A stretch of DNA of 64,000 nt, taken from assembly GCA_964020085.1 (NCBI GenBank), contig OZ026597.1:25970774-26034773 (forward strand), read 5' to 3'. This document shows positions 44,037 to 55,838 of this stretch, one piece after another. The stretch's first letter is position 1. Each line of letters starts with the position of its first letter. This DNA comes from Micromussa lordhowensis. Taxonomy: Eukaryota > Cnidaria > Anthozoa > Scleractinia > Lobophylliidae. Under the pieces are notes generated by a model, which saw only the letters and a list, made by a program, of their open reading frames with translations, had not been told where the DNA came from and ran no database searches. A program made the position numbers and the translations under genes.

Positions 44037-45254
44037 TTTGTCTTTTTTACAACTTCCTTTGATTTCCCTGTCTTTCTCAGAGTACTCTCTTTGTGCTTGT
44101 CTCTTTAGCTGCCAAGTCACTGCTTGGTCAAGTTTTTCTTTAAAATCTCGTCTTTCATGTATTTTCTTCCAAGTATCTGATGTGATCCAGTTCTTTCCTT
44201 TGGAACTAGCTGTACCCAAGACGTTGTCGCATGTATCTATGTATGCTTGCTTGATCACCTTTCACTTTCTGTTTGTTGCTCCATTGGTATGTTCTTGGTC
44301 TGCTTGGGAATTGTGGTCATTTTCCTCGTATTGTTGTTGGTCTTGCACCACGTCGAAGAGTGCCTTAAATCTATTTTGCAGGACAAAATGAAGTTCAAAA
44401 GATATTGTAGATCTCTCGGGTTGCTGACATCAAATCGATGACGTGCTGAATGCGGTCTCCTGCAAGCCAACAGCTTCATTTTTACCTCTGCAATAAGCAG
44501 GTGGTGGTCAGATCCTACATCCGTCTCTCGTACATCCTGCAATGATGACCTCCATCGGCGTGAAATAGTGAATTGATCAATTTAGTTTTTGTGTACGACC
44601 ATCTGCTGAGATCCATGTTGGTGCCTTTCGTGTGGAAAAATTAAACCTCCAATCACCAGTTTGTTGACAACTCAAATGTCCGCAAAGAGCTTCCCATTTT
44701 CTTTCATTAATTCTACACCTTGTTTGCATTCATATCGCCAGGTACTATGATCATGTCACTCCTTGGGACTACGTCGATGGTTGCTTGTACCATGTCATAA
44801 ATGTGGTCTTCTCTTCTGACGCATCGTTGTTTGGGGCGTAACATTGAATGACTGTGTTGTTATGAAAATGAAGATCTAACCTTGCTGTAGTTATCCTGTC
44901 GGACACTGGTTCCTATTCGATGTGGATTCTGCAACTGGTTTTGGATAGCATGATCCCCACACCTGCTTTGTCCGGATCATTTTCATTTTCTTTGCCTGAG
45001 TTTAGAAGGGTTTGTCTATGTGATAATATCAGTGTACCATAGGTATTCCATCTGACCTCGTTATTGTATCTTTCCTTTTCCCTTGCTACTTGTGTATATT
45101 TTCCGGTTTCGTGTAGAGTGCGAACATTCCATGAAGCTAGTCTAGTCCGGGATTTTACGGAGAGCAACCTATTTATCGGCCACGTCATTCGTTGCCTCCT
45201 GACACAATCCGGTGAGTGAACAAAATCGACCACCTTCTCTATCTGTGCTGGCAC
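44037..45254 (-). pseudogene. Decayed RTE-like LINE: endonuclease and linker region
   Basis: Three minus-strand segments in different frames. 44913-45254 holds TRLASWNVRTLHETGKYTQV, the start of an apurinic-like endonuclease. 44255-44542 holds DVGSDHHLLIAEVKMKL, the SDHHL end of that endonuclease. About 44037-44258 holds the linker (WITSDTWKKIHERRDFKEKL, EYSEKDREIKGSCKKDK). Frameshifts separate the segments and the reverse transcriptase is missing, so it is dead. Comparable EN-RT proteins are often labelled craniofacial-development-protein-2-like in animals. Confidence 0.8.
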
Positions 45255-45437
45255 GCTGGTGGTGGCAGCAACATTGGACGTTTCTGCAACCAGTTAAATC
45301 CATTGAATGGGGGGAGGGGTTGGTTCTTCCAGCCTACCAGAGCCCCATACTCCTGACAGACCATGTCGCCATGCTGGGGTTGGGTTTTGTCCTGCCATGG
45401 AAGACAGAACATGGGGAGGTGTTTCTTTTCACCTTGT

Positions 45438-45517
45438 CACTCCCCGGGCAACGGCATCGACCTGCAGGCTAAACTACGTAGTTTAGCCGGCAGGTCGATG
45501 CCGTTGCCCAGGGAGTG
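45438..45517. repeat. 80-bp near-perfect palindrome without a loop
   Basis: Arms 45438-45477 and 45478-45517 meet at CTAC|GTAG with about 2 mismatches (AACGGCATCGACCTGC on one side, GCAGGTCGATGCCGTT on the other). It lies about 200 bp upstream of the decayed LINE ORF. Confidence 0.93.
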
Positions 45518-46189
45518 GCAGTCACCATGTCTAGCGTGACTACTAGGATCAGTAAAGCTCAGCCATCTACCAGTTGCCTGGCTGATGCGACCGCATCGCT
45601 GTAGAGGTGCTACCACTCCATACCCTTTTTCAAACACTCTTCTTACCGACAAATATTTTATTTTTCTTTCTGATAGGGTTTGTGGATTGTCATCCTCGCT
45701 ATGAAAGTTCACCTCAAATGTGAAGATCTCGGAATGAATCATTTCCCCTTTTGATGACAGTTCTCCTTCGAAGACGTTTCCTGTAAAATGTTTACAAGAA
45801 TATTCATCATCATCAACGATCCCTTCTCTCCTCCTGGAGAATGGGGCTATTAATCTTCATATTTCCAATAGCTTTCCTTAGAAGTATATTAGTTTGAAAT
45901 AAATGAATTTTGAACCACATTTGAGTAATGCATTTTTTTGTATCTCATCGTTGACAAGAAAATAGAATCCCAAACAAGGTCGTTTATTCGAATTGACGAA
46001 AGTAGTTATTTATTATAGTTGTGACGTACCGTGTCCTCCCACGAATTACTGAACAAGCGCGAGATTTTAAACTGACCCATTTAGTCACTTTTATTTGAGA
46101 GAATGGGTAGATGGTGACGAAATACCATTTTAAAAAAATGGCAGGTCCAAAAATGTTCAAATTCTTTAATTCAGACTCAACTTTGTTCA

Positions 46190-47300
46190 TATTTTATTGT
46201 ACGTTGTAAGCAACACGGTAGTGTTTGTACGCCAAAGACAACTATTCCACTACACATGCGTATGGGGAACTAATGTACCACATGCACGAAGAATGTTAGT
46301 GAGGATATGAGCACTTATTTTGTTCTAACACGCATGCGTGTGTGATATTGCTATACCACACAGACGAGAAACGTTTGTAACTTTAAGAGTAATGTCTTTT
46401 GCTGGTGTGGTGGCGGGGGAGGGTGGAGGTATCCCATCTAGATTTTCCAGATTTTCGGGGACTGAACTTTCTTGGTTGAAAAAAGTGATTACGTTGGAAA
46501 AACTTCGATAGAGACTTTAATTTAATACGCATGCGTATTTTGAAAGAGGTTTACCACAAGGACAGAAAACCCCAGCTTTTACTTAAGAAATTGTACTTTG
46601 TGTGCTGTTTATAAAATACGCATGCGCAATTTGCGTACAAGATGTTCCTCCCACAAGCATGTGGAACTTGCTCTTTTAGAAGAGAAATATGAATTGGTAG
46701 GGTGTTGGTGGGTGGGGGTTTGGGATGGAGTCAATAAAAACTGTTTGTTAACTGTCTAAGTGTGTAGTAGTATAATGGTAGTATCAATGTAATGGTAGTA
46801 AATTGTACTTTTTAGACATTAGTAGAAGATGTCAATATTGACAGCACCCCCACCACCACGTCCAGGAAAAGCACCTGCCCTTATAGTCACTAAACTTCCC
46901 ATCCTTGTGGTACGTCTTTTGCAAATACGCATGCGTATTGGATATGCCTTACCCTACAAGTATTTCCATACTACATTTTTCAACAAATAAAGCTCAATAT
47001 CGAGGAGACCGAGAAATCCAGATGGGTAACCTCCACCCTCCCCCACCACCACACCAGCAGAAGACATTACAGTTTAAGCTACAAACGTTTCTTGTCTGTG
47101 TGGTACATCCAATATAACACACGCATGTGCATTGCAACAAAACATTCCGTCTTCACATAACTATTGTTCCTCGTCCTTGTGGCACTGTAGTCCTGCATAC
47201 GCACGCGCATTGGACAAAAACCATTGCTTTTATCGTTATTAACATCTTCGTCCATGTGGTACCCCACTTCCAGATATTTATATATTTGCCCGTTGAATAT
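46190..47300. repeat. Long inverted structure built around CGCATGCG palindromes
   Basis: The left part (about 46246-46470) and the reverse complement of the right part (about 46990-47280) align over more than 200 bp, sharing TACCACACAGACGAGAAACG / AAACGTTTCTTGTCTG and GCTGGTGTGGTGG plus GGGGGAGGGTGGAGG. Palindromic words such as AATACGCATGCGTATT occur near 46330, 46527, 46613 and 46922, with diverged forms near 46256, 47120 and 47197; TACCACA(C/A) often follows. No protein is supported. It looks like a foldback element with a repeated internal module. Confidence 0.75.
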
Positions 47301-47336
47301 GTTGGTATAGTAAATGGTTTGAACAAAGGAGTATCA

Positions 47337-47419
47337 GTAGTTGGTATAGTGTCGTCGTCCGAGTGAGTCAGTTGTTTTCAGAACTACCCTCGCCCGGACG
47401 ATCACACTATACGAACTAC
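47337..47419. repeat. Short hairpin next to the CGCATGCG structure
   Basis: GTTGGTATAGTGTCGTCGTC pairs imperfectly with GGACGATCACACTATACGAAC, with a 20-30 nt loop. Possibly the terminus of a separate MITE. Confidence 0.5.
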
Positions 47420-47799
47420 GAATATGTTTGTGTCCGCAAAATATTCAAAGTTTCAACTTTTTGGTGTACAATGAGCTATTCCATAACTAACGTGAGGGTC
47501 AAGGTTGAACTAAATTTGCTAAAGAGTGACTACTTTGGACCGTTGTGACCACTACTCTACTGCGGTCGTGAAGCAAGAGAAAAGGGATATCCCTACTCAA
47601 GAGTAGACTAAATTACTATGATGCTTTTTTCCAGTAACTTTTATTTTCAAAAGCAGACACATAACACCCGGGTCAGGTTGTTCAAAGCCCAATAAGCTAA
47701 CCCAGCATTGGCAAGGAATTTTATTTCAGTTTTGGAACGTTTAGCTGAGGTTTTCTATTTATATTGTTTGTCCTTTTTCTGTTTACACAAGTGAAAAAA

Positions 47800-48780
47800 A
47801 TATATTATACAAATATATTAATACAATAAATGTGACAAAATAGTTCGTCGCAAAGCCAAAGTTTCTATTTATTGCGACACAAAGGACATTACCTACAAAA
47901 CAAGACATACACTACTGACAATACCACTAACGATACGTTACTTATACTACTTACTATACAATACTTCCTTACAGTACAATTCTTACACTACTTTTTAGTT
48001 TTTAGTTTTTGTTTTTTACACACCTATGTACCTAGCTAATTACACTTACACTTAGCCTCAAACATCTTGGTATTTTCGTACCCAACAGCAACGTGACGTA
48101 GAGTTTCATATTTTCTTTTAGCTAGTTCATTATGAGAAGAGAAAAAAGGAAGACTATTATTCCTACGGAAGTTCCATAAATGTAGCTTACCTAAAACGAT
48201 TAAGTAGTTAAACAGAGGACATTTATTATCTGTGACACAACTAAAATAGTCTTAAACTTTGTTCTTTGGCTACAGCGATCCAATAAGATTCAAATTCTTC
48301 CCAAAATGCACATCAATATTGCAAAAAGTGCAAAGATCGCTTTGTATTAAACCTATCTTAGCTAAGCGGAAATTTGTGAATAAAATGTCACTCAGTATTT
48401 TAAACTAAAAACATTGTACATATGTTTCACAGATCCAATAACTTATTTATGAGAAGGCCTTTTTTGTTTCCCACATCATCAGTAAAAAATTTCGATTTCA
48501 ACTTTGTGAAGCTTCTGGACTTATTATAAAATATAGGTTTACCGTTTACTCTAATATTATGATTGTTCCAGATGATTGCTTCACGTGGACTTACAAGGTT
48601 GAATCTAGAACGAAAATCTGACCACCAATGTAACATCTCCTTATAAAATATTGGGAAAACGTTATAGTCATCAATACTATATTCACAAGGAAGGAAAAAT
48701 TCTCCACCAAAAGGTTTTAGTAAATGTAAGAGATACGCTTTCCAGGGATAAAAATTATCGCTTAAAAGTCTTCCTATCTA
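47800..48780 (-). mobile_element. LINE fragment, L1/Tx1-like RT C-terminal region
   Basis: Minus-strand reading from about 48770 to 48427 gives PWKAYLLHLLKPFGGEFFLP, then MLHWWSDFRSRF, AIIWNNHNIRVNGKPIFY and NKSRSFTKL. The W-N-N-x-x-I-x-x-(N/D)-G-K-P-(L/I)-F pattern is characteristic of the L1-type RT C-terminal end. No upstream RT motifs were seen; the rest down to about 47800 would be its 3' UTR. Boundaries are approximate. Confidence 0.7.
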
Positions 48781-49204
48781 TCTACGTTATATGTTACGCA
48801 ACTTATGTAGTCATTTGCATGAGGTTTGGACTCTTGATTGGGCATTTTTTTATTAGATATTTTCCAGCATGCACATCACATTCTGCTGCTAATTAGTCCT
48901 TTGCTATCGATGTTGTCGTTGCAATTTGCCAAGAACTCTATATTGTCTGAAACTGAATTATGAACATTTCCTTTCGACGTTCGAAAAAGTGCTTTAAATG
49001 TTTAATTCTCAGCGGAAATATGTGTACATTCTATGTAAATGTTATTGTTTGAAACCCAATGCAAAGCCTGTTTGGTAAACTTGAAAGTAAAGAAAACTTG
49101 AAACAGCAATAGGAGAAAGGAAAACTATAATTAAGGCAACTTTTAAGCATTTGGCAGTAAATAAAATTTAACGTGCGACCCCAGCAGCTTATTATAACAG
49201 CTAG

Positions 49205-49301
49205 TTACTTAACATTCTCCTCAGGAACAATGATCTTAAGACAATGATCTCCAGATAGTTCAGGGTTGGTTTGAGATTTCTTCACATCATGAAGTATGCC
49301 A
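49205..49301 (-). CDS. Terminal coding exon of an unrecognised gene
   Basis: Acceptor TTTTTAATTTCAG on minus, then 97 nt reading GILHDVKKSQTNPELSGDHC LKIIVPEENVK and TAA. The phase requires two bases from the preceding exon. Amphipathic, charged, no known motif. Upstream exons should lie at higher coordinates. The cassette array at 50845-52700 is the nearest source of exon-like frames, but I found no cassette donor whose phase fits, so the join is unproven. It might instead belong to a gene that skips the array. Confidence 0.45.
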
Positions 49302-49727
49302 CTGAAATTAAAAATAACGCGTTAAATTTGTCCGAGTTTTATTTGAAGGGAGAAACATTCAACAATCGTGCGTAGACATCACTTGGCCGATTTTAGTATT
49401 TGCCATTGCAGAGTTTGAGCCCAGTACGAGCACAAGCTGTGCAAATTAAAAAAAGAACCTCAATTGTCGGTTGTGACAGCTTTTGGAACAATATCACCCA
49501 GTCAGTTAGAGGGGATATTCCTTTAGAACCTTGTGCTTCCAACCGCATCCGACCCCGATTCCACCCCCCTTGAAGAATTGTAGATACAAGGACGAAAACG
49601 ATCCAAGAATAAAAAAGACAGGTATGAGCTTGCACACATCTAACAACGCCTAATCCACAGGTACCTTCCTTTGTGAAGAGGAAATATTATGTGGCATACC
49701 AAGGGTGTTACCAATGCTATCCTTTGG

Positions 49728-50610
49728 GTAAGGAACTGGTCAAAACGTATTGGCGGAGGTGAAGGGGGGAGCGCATGGTGGGCCGGAGCAGGAAGGGGGT
49801 GGGTCATCAGTTTTTGTGCCCTTGGTAAGGGGTGGGTCGTTTAATTTTCAGCTACCCACGGGGTGCGTCATCCAGGTTTCATGACAGGAAGTGGGACACA
49901 TTTGACACAATCGACAACAGAAGCAACTCCTTCCAGTTCCAACGGACAAAAACGTTTCGAGTCGTGACTGAAAAAGTACACTTGGCTGGTGTATAATAGA
50001 TATTGCAATATCGTGTATTGTAAAATCTGTACGAAAGCTAAGAACTCTAACAGAATGAGCAAGGAGTCCCAGGGCAGACATTTTCAAAATACTGCACTTT
50101 TTCGACATGCTAGTCTTCAAGAACACCAAATGGCCAACTTGCATCTACGTGCTATTTGTCCCCAAGGGTACGGGGCACACGTTCATTCAATGCGACTTAC
50201 TCTCTTGGGTCTGGGACTCGTAGTTTGTTAGCTGTGTGAGTCCCAAAAGTCACTATGTCATTTTTTAGACGGCTGGAGGCCGAGTGTGAAAGGTTTAAGG
50301 TCAAGTTTTTTTAGAGTTTACGGACATGACTTAAAGTTTCAAGAGTAAAGGAAAACAATATTGTTTTAAGATGATTGTGTATTAATGTTAACAAATAAAT
50401 CTAAAACGTAGAAAAAATGCCACAATTTCATACACAAAATGTGATTTTGTCAATTATGCAACCAAACACGTCATGTTTTCAACCTTCATTTAGGGGTGGA
50501 TCACTCCGTTTTGTGCCATGGAAGGGGTGGGTCATGTGTTTTCCAACCACCACATTTTTAAATGCTCTGGCCCATCCCTCCCCCTGTACTTTTTGACTAG
50601 TTCCGAGGCC
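49728..50610. mobile_element. Inverted-repeat DNA element with G-rich subterminal blocks
   Basis: GGAACTGGTCAAAA near 49732 and TTTTGACTAGTTCC at 50591-50604 are inverted, with GGGTGGGTCAT-type sequence inside the left end and its complement-like counterpart (ATGACCCACCCC when reversed) inside the right. No transposase ORF. Confidence 0.6.
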
Positions 50611-50844
50611 TTTTCCCCTAATACTAGAGGCAACTACGAGATCACACGAAATAAGTGAAAAGCAAAATAGCTAAAAAATAAGCTTTGGATGAAATAAAAA
50701 CGTAATAAAACCTAGCCTTACGGTAACCTTATTGTTCCAAATACCTGACTATCACAACCACTTAGTTTTGGAGGGAACAAAAGTTAATTAAACTATTGTA
50801 TTGGCTGAAAACAATCCTTAAAATGAAACGGTTGTAGTACTCAA

Positions 50845-52700
50845 AGTACTCACAAGACCTAGAGGAACAACAGTCAGCTCCAGCTCTCTGAAGCGATTCC
50901 CATGTTGTGTTAGCCATGACCTCAGATAACTTCACTGGTCTGGCTGGTGTTCCAGGAAATGACAAATGTATAGCTTATTTACATTCCAAGTTTCAATGTA
51001 ACATATAGAGGAATCCAGCTAAACAACAAATTGTACTTACCTTTAACGCTTTTGCTGTTTTAATATTTTTTCATGGCCAGTGAGGCCATGGGGTAACACC
51101 TCCTGCAATAACTACTACTCGCAACAGAGGAAACCCAGGAACAGGCTATAATATGCTGTTACCATGCAACACAACATTTAAAGGTCAAGCTTTCCTTTGA
51201 TCTCAAAATGCAGGACTCAAGTTCCTGACATGTAGTTGCACATCAAAGTACTCACAAGACCTATAGGAACACAACAGTCAGCTCCAACTTTCTGAAGTGA
51301 TTCCCATGTTGTGTTAGCCATGACCTCAGGTAACTTCACTGGTTTGGCTGGTGCTCCAGGACATGGCAAATGTACAACTCATTTACATCCTAAGTTTAAA
51401 TGAAACATTCAGAAGAATACATCTTCAAACAAAATTGTACTTACCTTTAACGCTTTTCCTGTTTTAATATTTTTTCATGGCCAGTGGGTCCATGGGGTAA
51501 AACCTCCTGCGATAACTACTACTCGCAACAGAGGAAACCCAGGAACAGGCTACCATATGCCATTACCAAGGAACACAACATTGAAAGGTCAAGCTTTCCT
51601 TTGATCTCAAAATGCAGGACTCAAGTTCCTTACATGTAGTTGCACATCAAAGTACTCACAAGACCTAGAGGAACACAACAGTCAGCTCCAACTTTCTGAA
51701 GTGATTCCCATGTTGTGATAGCCATGACCTCAGGTAACTTCACTGGTCTTGCTGGTGCTCCGGAAAATGACAAATGTACAACTCATTTACATTCTAAGTT
51801 TGAATGAAACATACAGAAGAATACATCTTCAAACAAATTGTACTTATCTTGAACACTTTTGCTGTTTTAATATTTTTTCATGGCCAGTGAGTCCATGGGG
51901 TAAAAACCTCCTGCGATAACTATACTACTCGCAACAGAGGAAACCCAGGAACAGACTACCATATGCCATTACCAAGGAACACAACATTGAAAGGTCAAGC
52001 TTTCCTTTGATCTCAAAATGCAGGACTCAAGTTCCTGACATGTAGTTGCACATCAAAGTACTCACAAGACCTATAGGAACACAACAGTCAGCTCCAGCTT
52101 TCCGAAGTGATTCCCATGTTGTGTTAGCCATGACCTCAGATAACTTCACTGGTGCGGCCAGTGCTACAGGAAATGACAAATGTACAACTCATTTACATTC
52201 TAAGTTTAAATGAAACGTACAGAAGAATACATCTTTAAACAAATTGTACTTACCTTGAACACTTTTGCTGTTTTAATATTTTTTCATGGCCAGTGAGGCC
52301 ATGGGGTAAAACCTCCTGCGATAACTACTACTCGCAACAGAGGAAACCCAGGAGCAGGCTATAATATGCCGTTACCATGCAACACAACATTAAAAGGTCA
52401 AGCTCTCCTCTGATCACAAAATGCAGGACTCAGTTTCCCTACATGTAGTTGCACATCAAAGTACTCACAAGACCTAGAGGAACACAACAGTCAGCTCCAG
52501 CTTGTGTAAGCCATGGCCTCAGATAACTTCACTGGTATGGCTGGTGCTCCAGGAAATGACAAATGTACAACTCATTTAAATTCTAAGTTTAAATGAAACA
52601 TATACAGGAGTTCATTTACGAACCAATTGTACGTACTTTTTTTTGACGGTCAGTGAGGCCATGTCCTGTGAAAGCTACCACTCGCAACAGAACATTGGAA
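50845..52700 (-). repeat. Tandem array of about 4.6 units of 405 bp with exon-like ORFs
   Basis: Unit starts (CATCAAAGTACTCAC) at 51241, 51645, 52051 and 52454, with a truncated first unit at 50845. Units are about 90-95% alike throughout. On minus, each holds a frame reading APARPVKLPEVMANTTWESL then QKAGADCCVPLGL, preceded by an AG and ended by GTGAGT, plus a second segment ending AAG|GTAAGT. These look like duplicated exons, but conservation is just as high in the apparent introns, and the copy nearest 50850 has a 2-nt deletion that shifts its frame. It may be a young exon-cassette expansion or a transposon-derived satellite. Confidence 0.8.
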
Positions 52701-52852
52701 GCCTACCTTAAACCTATTTCCAATTTGCGCCTGACTACACTTTGACCAATTTTCTCCGTATCAGCGTTTAATGACACAATCTTTTTTTATTTACTGCAAG
52801 CTTTTATTTAAAATTTATCAATTCCTTTGTCAAATTAAAAAGCTTACCCAAC

Positions 52853-52972
52853 TCGATAACGTCTGCACCCTGTAGGCAGTAGTTCGTTTGATCTTCATTT
52901 CACATCCGTCGATATTTGCCAAATTGTCTTGAAATCTAGTCTTTCTCCAGCACATCCTCCCTCGTCGAACTA
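52853..52972 (-). other. Candidate exon upstream of the cassette array
   Basis: On minus, a T-rich acceptor (TTTTTTTTTAG, 52973 side) and a donor TTGG|GTAAGC bound about 120 nt. One frame is open throughout; another ends TNYCLQGADVIEL plus one base, which is the phase needed to join the cassette frame (APARPVKL). The two clues point to different frames, so the call is tentative. Confidence 0.25.
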
Positions 52973-53071
52973 AAAAAAAATATTAAGCTACATATTCTCT
53001 AACTGGGAAAGTGAGGAAAACAAGCGAACTCATGTCTGTGACGGCGGTTGATGGCGGATCCAAACTTAACG

Positions 53072-53125
53072 AGATCTGGATACCAGACTATGGAGAGGTC
53101 ATGGGTTCGAATCTCGTCCAGGCCT
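53072..53125 (+). repeat. Decayed tRNA-derived SINE head
   Basis: ATGGGTTCGAATCTCGTCCAGGCC followed by AATTTTTT resembles the 3' half of the better copy at 53833-53904. The box A part is not recognisable. Confidence 0.5.
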
Positions 53126-53129
53126 CAAT

Positions 53130-53510
53130 TTTTTGAAATACCGCCCAATCATTGGTAAACAAGTTGTTGTCAATTGTATGGCGCAATAGGTTACCATAGC
53201 AACAATATGACCTGCTAAAAACACCCTTAATTTTAGCTTTAAGTGCTTATAACTAGAAACGAGCTCGGTGACCCCCATTGTTTTATTATCGAATTGTAAT
53301 TAGCATGATAAGATGCAACTTTTTGCAAAGTTTAAAAAAATTCTACGTAGGGGATTCAGAGCCAGCTTAAATTTCAAAAATTTAAGGTTGCTCTGAACCC
53401 ACTCCGTAGAATTTTGATACCATGATTTTGGTATTAACCGATATAGAGTGGTTATAATGACCCATCAAGCTCTGAGCCTTGGAAAGTAGTGGAAACTGTT
53501 TCGAGCCACC
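53130..53510 (-). repeat. Dispersed repeat family copy
   Basis: Shares GCCCAATCATTGGTAA, GGTTACCATAGCAACA and GACCTGCTAAAAAC with 62960-63090, and in reverse orientation with 58430-58540. ATAATGACCCATCAA and GGAAACTGTTTCGAGCCACC are shared with 22680-22760 and 58560-58610. Noncoding. Confidence 0.75.
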
Positions 53511-53633
53511 TTAACTTCACATCTTTCTCCGCAGTTCAAATACATATGATCTTCCATATATTCATTTGCATTCTTCACCTTCTACTGGTATATTTAAAGA
53601 ATGGACAATGTTTAGCGTACGTCCATCCAATTC

Positions 53634-53667
<34 letters not shown>

Positions 53668-53761
53668 CAGCGTAAGAGATGCTCGAGGCGCAGTCGAGAG
53701 CATCCCTAGCTACCTACCATTTTTCACGCTGAAAAGTCGCTTTTTCACCATGAACCATCTC

Positions 53762-53793
<32 letters not shown>

Positions 53794-53832
53794 TAGAATA
53801 TTACGAACTCACAATGTGACCAGCTCCCAGAT

Positions 53833-53904
53833 GGCTTGATAGCTCAGTTGGTAGAGCACTGCACCGGTATCACAGAGGTCGTGGGTTCGAATCCCGTTCA
53901 GGCC
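53833..53904 (+). tRNA. tRNA-like sequence, probably a SINE head rather than a functional tRNA
   Basis: GGCTTGA at the 5' end pairs with TCAGGCC at the 3' end (one G-T). The D-arm region reads TAGCTCAGTTGGTAGAGC, and box B and the T-arm read GTGGGTTCGAATCCCG. Length is 72 nt. The anticodon stem is poor (CTGCA against CACAG) and the base before the putative GGT anticodon is C instead of T. A T-rich tail follows and a decayed relative lies at 53072, so a tRNA-derived SINE is more likely. Confidence 0.5.
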
Positions 53905-53943
53905 TTAATTTTTTTCAGGCTATACTTACTATTTCGCAGCTCC

Positions 53944-54614
53944 TTAAGGTAATTCCTTAGTTGCATTGCGCATTCCTACTGCGCACGATTTTCGCGTCAT
54001 TAGCGCGCGCACATGAGCGCGTGCGTGTACAAAACCTAAGAGATTTCCCTCAAACTAAGCTCAATAGCGAAATAAATGCTCCTTTTCTATTAAACGAGCT
54101 CGGTGACCCCTGATTTTTTTTTTTTTTTTTTTTTTTGGGCGGGGGGGATTTTCTAAGAACAGTTTAATAAAGAACATATTTGAAGAAGAAAAAGGTTTAA
54201 TAGTAGAACATGATTTTTTTTTGCAAAATAGTTCCATCATGGGTGTATTTTGACCAAGGCGAGGACTTCAAGCTAACCACGGAACTGTCCGAAAAAGTGT
54301 AATATTACCGCAACCAGGCAATCAAAAACGGCTTAAATGAAGTAATACTAGTTATGTGAATAAATGGAGCTTTACTTTCAAGACAAAAGTTTATGTCTTT
54401 CAAGTAATCAAAACTTAATTCTGTATGAAGATCATTCGAATTTTTAACCCGCAACCAGTAAAAAAAAAACCATTTTAAGAGCCTGCTGACGCGTAAACAA
54501 GCATGGTGACCCCATTTTTTATTGCATTTTGTTAATGGTGATATCATGAATGTTAACTGTGCCAAGTTTCAAAGAAAGTTTGATAGTAGAACAATTTCAA
54601 GGGAATTTCCTTAC
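53944..54614. mobile_element. MITE copy 1 with TTAAGGTAATTCC termini
   Basis: Left TTAAGGTAATTCC (53944-53956) and right GGAATTTCCTTAC (54602-54614) are inverted; the right end is slightly decayed. It is nearly identical along its length to 63183-63836. Inside is a repeated module with CGGTGACCCC and TTTGATAGTAGAACA. Confidence 0.8.
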
Positions 54615-55110
54615 GTTGTGTGTATAACTGCGATGATCAATCATTTCTTTATATCTTTCTCCGCAGTTCAAATGTATGATCTTTCATATATTCATTTGCA
54701 GACTATGGAGATGAAAACAAATAATACAAAGAACGCTGACTACAATTTCTGTGGGCTATTTGTCGTTGTTAATGATCTATTATTTATATACCTTTCCATG
54801 TATAAGCGATGACGAATTGTGACGTCATCGCTTTAAGCTGGCGCGCAGCATTCTTTTGAACGGTGATGTCTCACTTATTTCGCCCCGCTTAGGTCGTGCA
54901 CGATTTATCTCTCTGTGCTTAGGGACCGTTCATTAATTAAACATAGGGGTAGGCTGCAGGAAAATTAAGCAATATTCCAAAAAAAAAATCCCTGTCCCCC
55001 TCAATGGACTGTAATTTTTTTCAAGGTCCCCCCACAAATTTTCTTTACATATGTTTCCAAGCCCCACCCCCTCTCACCTACCTTCACCTTTCCAACAAGG
55101 AAAGGGATCA

Positions 55111-55299
55111 TTATAAAGTCGTCTCCTCTTCATCTCCTTCACTCCACGGTCCAGCAGCTAGGACCTCATCTTCAGAACTGCAAACATCTCCTTCATCACC
55201 TTCACTGTCTTCACTTGAGTTATCAAAATGATAATTGCCAGTCACATTCTTATTGCAGAGGATGTTACCATACGATTCTCCAATCATCTTTCCTTCCAT
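55111..55299 (-). other. Short acidic ORF, unsupported as a gene
   Basis: 62 codons with an acidic Ser/Glu/Asp stretch (SSEDSEGDEGDVCSSEDE). Lacks splice or promoter context and family resemblance; low-complexity composition alone can give this. Confidence 0.15.
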
Positions 55300-55724
55300 T
55301 ACAGGGATGGTTGTAGTGCTTTAGATAGTACTGCAGCTCTGGTTTTGTCAGGGAGTAGTTTACTACTTGCTTGTAGTTTCTTCCAGTCATAATCGACGAA
55401 AGATTTCTGCTTTATTGCATTTCATTTTTGTTTCACTCTGATCTAGCCCTAATTAGTGCACATACTTTCTACTCTTCCATGTGTTGCCCCCTCCTTGTGG
55501 TCAGTTTTTCCCCCCAATTAATTAATTAATTTACTTATTTATTCATTCATTTATCAGTTTATTGATTTGCCTATCTATCTGTCTGTGTTTTTTATTGCTT
55601 ATTTTAATTTTTTTTGTTTCTCCATTTATTAATAGTACAAGAGATCATAGGCTCTGGTTACCATTCCTTTTTTTCTGTTGGTTTCAGTTGAGAGAAACGT
55701 TTTTTTATGGGTGAATGGTTGCCC

Positions 55725-55802
55725 GATCGCGGTGAATAGAGATCGCAGTTGGTAGAGCGCCAGTCTGCTGTGCGGAAGGTCGAGGGTTCGAGCCCCAGAC
55801 CA

Positions 55803-55838
<36 letters not shown>

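Noticed and set aside
44038..44441. Overlapping + strand ORFs of 117 and 64 residues
   Set aside because: They are antisense shadows of the decayed LINE endonuclease and linker.
53833..53904. Functional threonine tRNA gene
   Set aside because: The anticodon stem is mispaired, the loop lacks the invariant T before the anticodon, and a SINE-like tail follows.
54920..55050. TAGGGACCGTTCATTAATTA as a transposon terminus
   Set aside because: It resembles ends of known MITE-like families, but I could not find the matching inverted end nearby.
55004..55231. Proline/serine-rich ORF on +
   Set aside because: Low-complexity CT-rich sequence; no exon borders and no family resemblance.
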